Origin: a virus | Length of the DNA: 36,753 nt | Direction: 5' to 3' (one strand) | IMG/VR virus record: IMGVR_UViG_3300036819_000343 | Location: 1-36,753 of that record | Shown here: positions 35,201 through 36,753 of the stretch, piece after piece | Layout of the letters: each line of letters begins with the position of its first letter | Position numbering within the stretch: the first letter of the stretch is position 1 | Position numbers and translations under genes: made by a program | Notes under the pieces: generated by a model | Databases searched by the model: none | What the model was told of the DNA's origin: nothing | What the model saw: only the letters and a program-made list of their open reading frames with translations

Positions 35201-35211
35201 TGCCGAAATAA
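29245..35211 (+). CDS. Giant tail tip / host-specificity protein with Hint domain
   Basis: A 1988-residue tip protein. The N-terminus (residues 1-110: GYPLPWVMGTARI, KGGGKGG, LCNGPILGIGDVWSG) is typical of phage tip proteins of this type. The middle, residues about 430-750, has the hub-like region (NAVQVQWNNRSNQYSPEI). Later segments look like separately acquired surface modules: a PA14-like domain (about 965-1110), two chitin-binding-like repeats (about 1174-1270), a jelly-roll region (about 1292-1440) and a LamG-like domain (about 1567-1740). After a Gly-rich linker comes a Hint-like C-terminus: Cys1862 in GCWSGNT, TIMH (T-x-x-H) about 60 residues on, VYDL, and His1983-Asn1984 before VLPK. 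Attachment to host glycans is likely; autoprocessing is possible. Confidence 0.88.
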   Translation: MGFGQQQQPTKLNQAQINQSAYGYPLPWVMGTARIQQSLLWEDGFGAQTVNIQGGKGGGKGGTEYLYFVDCVAALCNGPILGIGDVWSGQSWLGLPNATESYTIAAPGIYTPTNAPAVVTSSNNQLIDVGVGRSIGYSGTFHDLGAPAATVLSGSYLASFIKVPFGTTLTSGTYSINPNSIGTFTLTSVANASGGNTAYTGTITGGGSNAFAGYTFTIAGFTNAANNGSFVCASSTATTLTLQNASGVAQTHAATATEPGNTYHFDATHDAGKTLTLTYSFYLPNITETETDIVPAGKQIVVGGSLQFLTDLGVVYTAGPNNGTRLTKVNTAPTVTGTYQCIPSGHGGTYKFATGDISAQVRITWITQDLSIVPQGAPRSLNFQLFEGAQGQGTWSVLTSKYPGAALGYSSKAYVAYHPMALGTSGQISNNTFEVVTPDIYGGGIKDCNPIQCIGQVLTNQQCGLGVGLVAFPTSVIDNGPNGTWGGAPSIPGSSQLGSTAWNWFAANNFFISPVLDSQDTAASTLGKWLEAGMCAAFYSEGLLKLVSYGDTTTAGNGCTWTAPTAYAVALDDTCYVGKEGEDPVKITRSAPQDAMNAVQVQWNNRSNQYSPEITQESDQASINKWGERREDPQNWDFIHTLTAATFAANMRVKHNVYIRNTYEFTLPFTYSYLEPMDIISLSTTSTWAVGLNNANLGLVNQPARITKIVDDPLTGLAITCEDYPWGAHLPTIYNKAISTANVVSNAYANPGNVEVVMFEATSRLTGYAGNTICIGVCGTSSNYGSTNIWVSRDNTNFEQVGTIQAPARLGVLHSTFASGSDPDTVNSLVIDLAENCGALEAGSTADADNHVTLCFVDGEYIATSAMALSGQQQYTANGYIHRGLLGTTISSHAAGSVFMRLDQSIFKYQYDPTWAGQTLYFKFQPVNAFGNSATPLANLGSQAFTVPGANPGTVEAASGLVIAHKPSGADTLGWAPITTTTDAGVNYGISVTGSAALPASVNTTYTYARWVGYLIPSVTGVHTIGVNSDDGTNLFIGTQQLINNLPAGQGANGSLAYTQNGTISLTKGVYYPILLEWQNGVGNYEIQLAWTQPSGSIQLIPAGNLSTSNTSITSNLAGSWWNGTSGLWFPSGPGTIDFASNVHPNKILDNIGDGPSFVRLLASRAVGNVAYNFRGIWVSGTTYLQGDEVIFGQSYWVALAGSLNSSPNTGNSNWQVVGSYSGFQGAWSSSTAYIAGAEVTFGGNYWVCVTGNTNSTPSTSNANWQVAGPSSLDNIADGGVYLRTSYIAGDALLDNGNFESSSSILPPPGYTPYANTATLAYDTTTQFSGAQSIKITSPSAGGAGILPIKKVMCRPGDVFFASARAKWISGSGAADLSISFRNASGTGIGGSDVTTSSSSWTLLTNTQTAPAGTVYATFEIYANAANTTVEFDEHYIRCVRNLDTEISDGTTYGKVNQTALTGNNVDPSKSGVLAKGSIPSSQNAITLNGMTWTTSTTGVTFSWTQTPIFRVDGSISGFIAGGSQAISGLLAANSYTAYPYWDEPSQTMRWLSTDVVFPTITSVGLNGSSQYLTTTTSANSLPSVFSLEAWIKTTAVSGQQVIMSLAAPQTGTGAPTHEDMIWTIGPAGNINFQYVNSGGTVQSSTTTSATVNDGAWHHIVLSFASGGNITIYVDGASAGTASSQGAPRNAGFALWYRMGFGPANASFLTTSNSFFNGSLGQIALYTTALSLAQVQNHFITGVNVGFNNSAASAYPAAVVADGATYYWKLNDTSGTTAVETISGTNGGTYTGTPILNQQNPIVVPSGSPSYMFPFKNFLCTQAQNLQSRIALSSGALNPTTATSGTGNGSGGGTGGGGRGGCWSGNTLIRTQSNPVRIDRWVDGTKALTAAGTWERFALKVHEAKRWQMIDPLDNGELVTIMHFVLADEGWKRAHIAYPGKEVTVLEDRVYDLVSMDLHETEAQALSLTTAHSYTLESGIVAHNVLPK
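34828..35199 (+). other. Hint (intein-like) domain coding segment
   Basis: It codes for residues 1862-1984 of the tip: an initial Cys, a T-x-x-H pair, VYDL and a terminal His-Asn. The residue after Asn is Val rather than Cys, Ser or Thr, so protein splicing is unlikely but cleavage is possible. Confidence 0.68.
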
Positions 35212-35219
35212 AGGAATTT

Positions 35220-35516
35220 ATGCCTTACTATCTTTGCCAAACTAATACACAGACTGTCGGATGTCACACGATGTTCCGCAATTCAGGCTGGCTCGATGGC
35301 GCGAATGGATTGTCATTGCTGTCGGTAGTGTTTTACACCGACGATGACCAAGCCAATTTTGAATCACTCGCTGGCGTTGACCCGCTCCCCACCACGGGTA
35401 CGATTAGCGGGGATCAGGCTGCTGCGATTACAGCGATAGGTCTGCCCGTCACCAGCAGCAAAACGCTGGCTGACGTTCGTGCTCTGGCACGTACGCAATA
35501 TCTCGGGATGCTGTAA
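35220..35516 (+). CDS. Hypothetical tail-tip-associated protein
   Basis: A 98-residue protein eight nt after the tip gene, with AAGGA before the ATG. It starts with YYLCQTNTQTVGC, has several Cys and hydroxyl residues, and a hydrophilic helical end (TLADVRALARTQYLGML). It is the last gene of the tail operon, and may be a tip accessory or a small chaperone for the tip. No domain recognised. Confidence 0.66.
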   Translation: MPYYLCQTNTQTVGCHTMFRNSGWLDGANGLSLLSVVFYTDDDQANFESLAGVDPLPTTGTISGDQAAAITAIGLPVTSSKTLADVRALARTQYLGML

Positions 35517-35558
35517 TGCCAATCAAGAAGCTTTGGTCACTGACTCGCTGTGTAAGGA

Positions 35559-35596
35559 AAAAGCCCATCAGAGACGTGAATCTCTGATGGGCTTTT
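35559..35596. terminator. Strong bidirectional terminator of the tail operon
   Basis: AAAAGCCCATCAGAGA (35559-35574), loop CGTGAA, TCTCTGATGGGCTTTT (35581-35596): a 16-bp perfect stem with A and T runs on both sides, ending the tail operon. The region 35597-35719 has no gene. Confidence 0.93.
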
Positions 35597-35679
35597 AGTT
35601 ATTTTTCGGGTGACGTAAACTTGCTTCAATCCATTTGAATCTCCTATTGAAGTGGGATTTCGGTTTGAATGGTGAGGCT

Positions 35680-35706
35680 GGAAGGGCTGCTCAATACAGC
35701 CCTTCC
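35680..35706 (-). terminator. Hairpin downstream of the regulator gene
   Basis: GGAAGGGCTG with CAGCCCTTCC (10-bp stem, loop CTCAATA) lies 14 nt past the end of the leftward gene at 35720. It is placed as a terminator for that gene, but no long U-run follows on the minus strand, so it may only slow or stabilise the transcript. Confidence 0.55.
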
Positions 35707-35719
35707 TAGCCGTTCGTTA

Positions 35720-36535
35720 TTAGCCTTGGGGTTGTGCCGCAGGATGCGCCGCAGGGCGAATGCTGGCAGCGGGTTTCTTTCCGACCATCGGGCGAACCAC
35801 GTCGAAAGGGTCACGTCCTGTGCTGATTGCTGACAGAACTTTGACCAGCAGATCGCCGCTTTGTTTCCAATCAAGGTTGAGTTCTTTTAGCTCCTCAACT
35901 ATCGACTGCGTTTCTGAGGCGACAGTTTTTAGCAGCGGAGCCTGATCGTCACTGTGCTTGCTGAACCAGGCGATGCGGCTTACCTTCTCACGAACGTTCT
36001 TGAAAGCGGACTCAATTTGATCTTCAAGAGATTCGCGCTGCGTCTTGATCTGCTCGCTCTTGGTGGTGATCTTCGCTTGAGTTTCTTTCATTTCGGCAGT
36101 CAGGTCCTTTCTTTTGTCCTTGCTACGTTCTGCTTTCAACTTGGCTTCAGTGATGGTCAGCTTCGCTGCCAGCTTGTCCCGATCTTTGAGAAGCTGCTTT
36201 ATCAAGGGCGTTGTTCTTCCCTTGGTGCTCGTGCCGTACCGTTTCAAGGTCCAATAAGCGGTCGCTCGTGGAATGCCCACAGACTTCAGCCACTTGCTGA
36301 ATAGACTCGTGGGCGAATTGCCAGCCACCATCGCTTTCCGAACCCGCTCAAGTTTGCTGGCGAATGCGCGGCCATCTTTCTTGAGACTGGCCCACGATTT
36401 CGCAGCATCCTCGGTCGCCGCCTTGATTTTGTAGTTGTCAAGGAAGCCTTGTTCTTTTTCTGTAAACTTCACCTTCGCCTGGCGAAGTGATTTGTGGTTC
36501 TCCAGCTTCTTTATTTTGTAATGAACTTTCGACAT
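35720..36535 (-). CDS. Coiled-coil / HTH-type regulator
   Basis: A 271-residue basic protein. Residues about 78-103 have an HTH-like stretch (FSKWLKSVGIPRATAYWTLKRYG), while residues about 115-190 are a long Lys/Glu-rich coiled coil. The C-terminus is Ala/Pro-rich and disordered. The sequence suggests a DNA-binding protein that dimerises through its coiled coil. The GGGAG site is eight bases ahead of the ATG. It is the only leftward gene near the right end and has its own palindrome upstream, so it is probably a phage regulator, partition-like or late-control factor. I do not recognise the family. Confidence 0.66.
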   Translation of the reverse strand: MSKVHYKIKKLENHKSLRQAKVKFTEKEQGFLDNYKIKAATEDAAKSWASLKKDGRAFASKLERVRKAMVAGNSPTSLFSKWLKSVGIPRATAYWTLKRYGTSTKGRTTPLIKQLLKDRDKLAAKLTITEAKLKAERSKDKRKDLTAEMKETQAKITTKSEQIKTQRESLEDQIESAFKNVREKVSRIAWFSKHSDDQAPLLKTVASETQSIVEELKELNLDWKQSGDLLVKVLSAISTGRDPFDVVRPMVGKKPAASIRPAAHPAAQPQG

Positions 36536-36547
36536 ATGTGGTGCTCC

Positions 36548-36573
36548 CTACTTGTCCAAGATTGGACAAGTAG
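36548..36573. promoter_or_regulatory. 26-bp operator-like palindrome
   Basis: CTACTTGTCCAA (36548-36559), GA, TTGGACAAGTAG (36562-36573): 12-bp perfect arms. It is directly upstream of the ribosome site of the leftward regulator and so may be its own operator, or an RNA hairpin controlling its translation. Confidence 0.7.
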
Positions 36574-36629
36574 CTCTGCGCCGTGAGGTGGTCGCGTACC
36601 TTATGAATCTAACTACTGTTAAATCATAT

Positions 36630-36649
36630 GCTTACCATAGGGGGTAAGC
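36630..36649. promoter_or_regulatory. Second inverted repeat before the rightward gene
   Basis: GCTTACC (36630-36636) with GGTAAGC (36643-36649), directly before the ATG at 36651. A related GTAAGCATTGG is found at about 36689, inside the gene start, and may be another half-site. Confidence 0.45.
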
Positions 36650-36650
36650 A

Positions 36651-36753
36651 ATGGATGTAGATGGTTATCTTCTTCTAACCCCACCCCGTAAGCATTGGCG
36701 TTACAATGAGTTCCATGAACTCCCACATCCACATGCTGATTTGCCCCGAACAT
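36651..36753 (+). CDS. Start of a rightward gene, cut by the window end
   Basis: The frame from the ATG at 36651 is open to the end of the window. It gives 34 residues (MDVDGYLLLTPPRKHWRY and on), too few to identify a product. GGGGGT lies ahead of the ATG. It is divergent from the regulator and separated by two palindromes, so it is probably part of the next operon. Confidence 0.45.
   Translation, partial: MDVDGYLLLTPPRKHWRYNEFHELPHPHADLPRT

Noticed and set aside
35516-35587. 23-residue ORF starting on the stop codon of the last tail gene (TAATG)
   Set aside because: It runs into the terminator stem and has no ribosome site of its own; it is most likely chance.
1-36753. CRISPR array, transposase, insertion sequence ends, attL/attR
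   Set aside because: No regularly spaced repeats, no transposase motif, and no pair of direct repeats near the integrase that could be called attachment sites within the window.

Overview
The window is most of the structural half of a temperate siphovirus (prophage) with a defence-type gene island behind its integrase. The tail module, with DUF2460-, DUF2163- and NlpC/P60-type proteins and a giant tip protein in that order, is typical of phages and gene-transfer agents of Gram-negative bacteria. From memory, the integrase N-terminus and the tip N-terminus resemble proteins from soil Acidobacteriota, so a soil Terriglobia-like host is my low-confidence guess. No rRNA, tRNA, transposase or CRISPR array is visible.

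Layout. Positions 1-1179 hold a tyrosine integrase. Positions 1176-4122 hold a compact minus-strand operon: small protein, MBL-fold hydrolase, membrane protein, HEPN protein. Positions 4189-7479 are plus-strand: a DNA methyltransferase, a putative restriction endonuclease and a second PD-(D/E)XK-type nuclease. Positions 7617-9647 are small accessory genes, one HNH-like, separated by a 495-nt stretch rich in inverted repeats and without a convincing gene. Positions 9835-13709 are the packaging module: HNH, ParB-like/methyltransferase fusion, a small ORF, P27-like small terminase and large terminase. Positions 13713-20029 carry an HTH protein, portal, ClpP-like protease, head-tail connectors, tail terminator, small membrane and coiled-coil proteins, another HNH, a DUF805-like membrane protein and a second small-terminase-like gene. 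The major capsid gene (20164-21414) stands alone as a cassette flanked by a 16-bp direct repeat and followed by a strong terminator. Positions 21663-35516 are the tail module, with an unexpected glycosyltransferase, a -1 frameshift tail chaperone, a short tape measure, and a 1988-residue tip ending in a Hint (intein-like) domain. A convergent terminator region follows, then a minus-strand coiled-coil/HTH regulator with a palindromic operator, and the start of a rightward gene cut by the window end.

How it works together. The integrase establishes lysogeny. The two nuclease/methylase gene sets next to it look like cargo that would guard the lysogen against other phages. The head and tail genes follow the HK97-like plan (terminase, portal, protease, capsid, connectors, tail), but the capsid gene is displaced from its protease by an inserted block. 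Repressor, replication and lysis genes are not visible and presumably lie to the right. The most interesting leads are the MBL/membrane/HEPN operon, the repeat-bounded capsid cassette, the C-terminal Hint domain of the tail tip, and several intergenic regions that fold into multi-hairpin structures.
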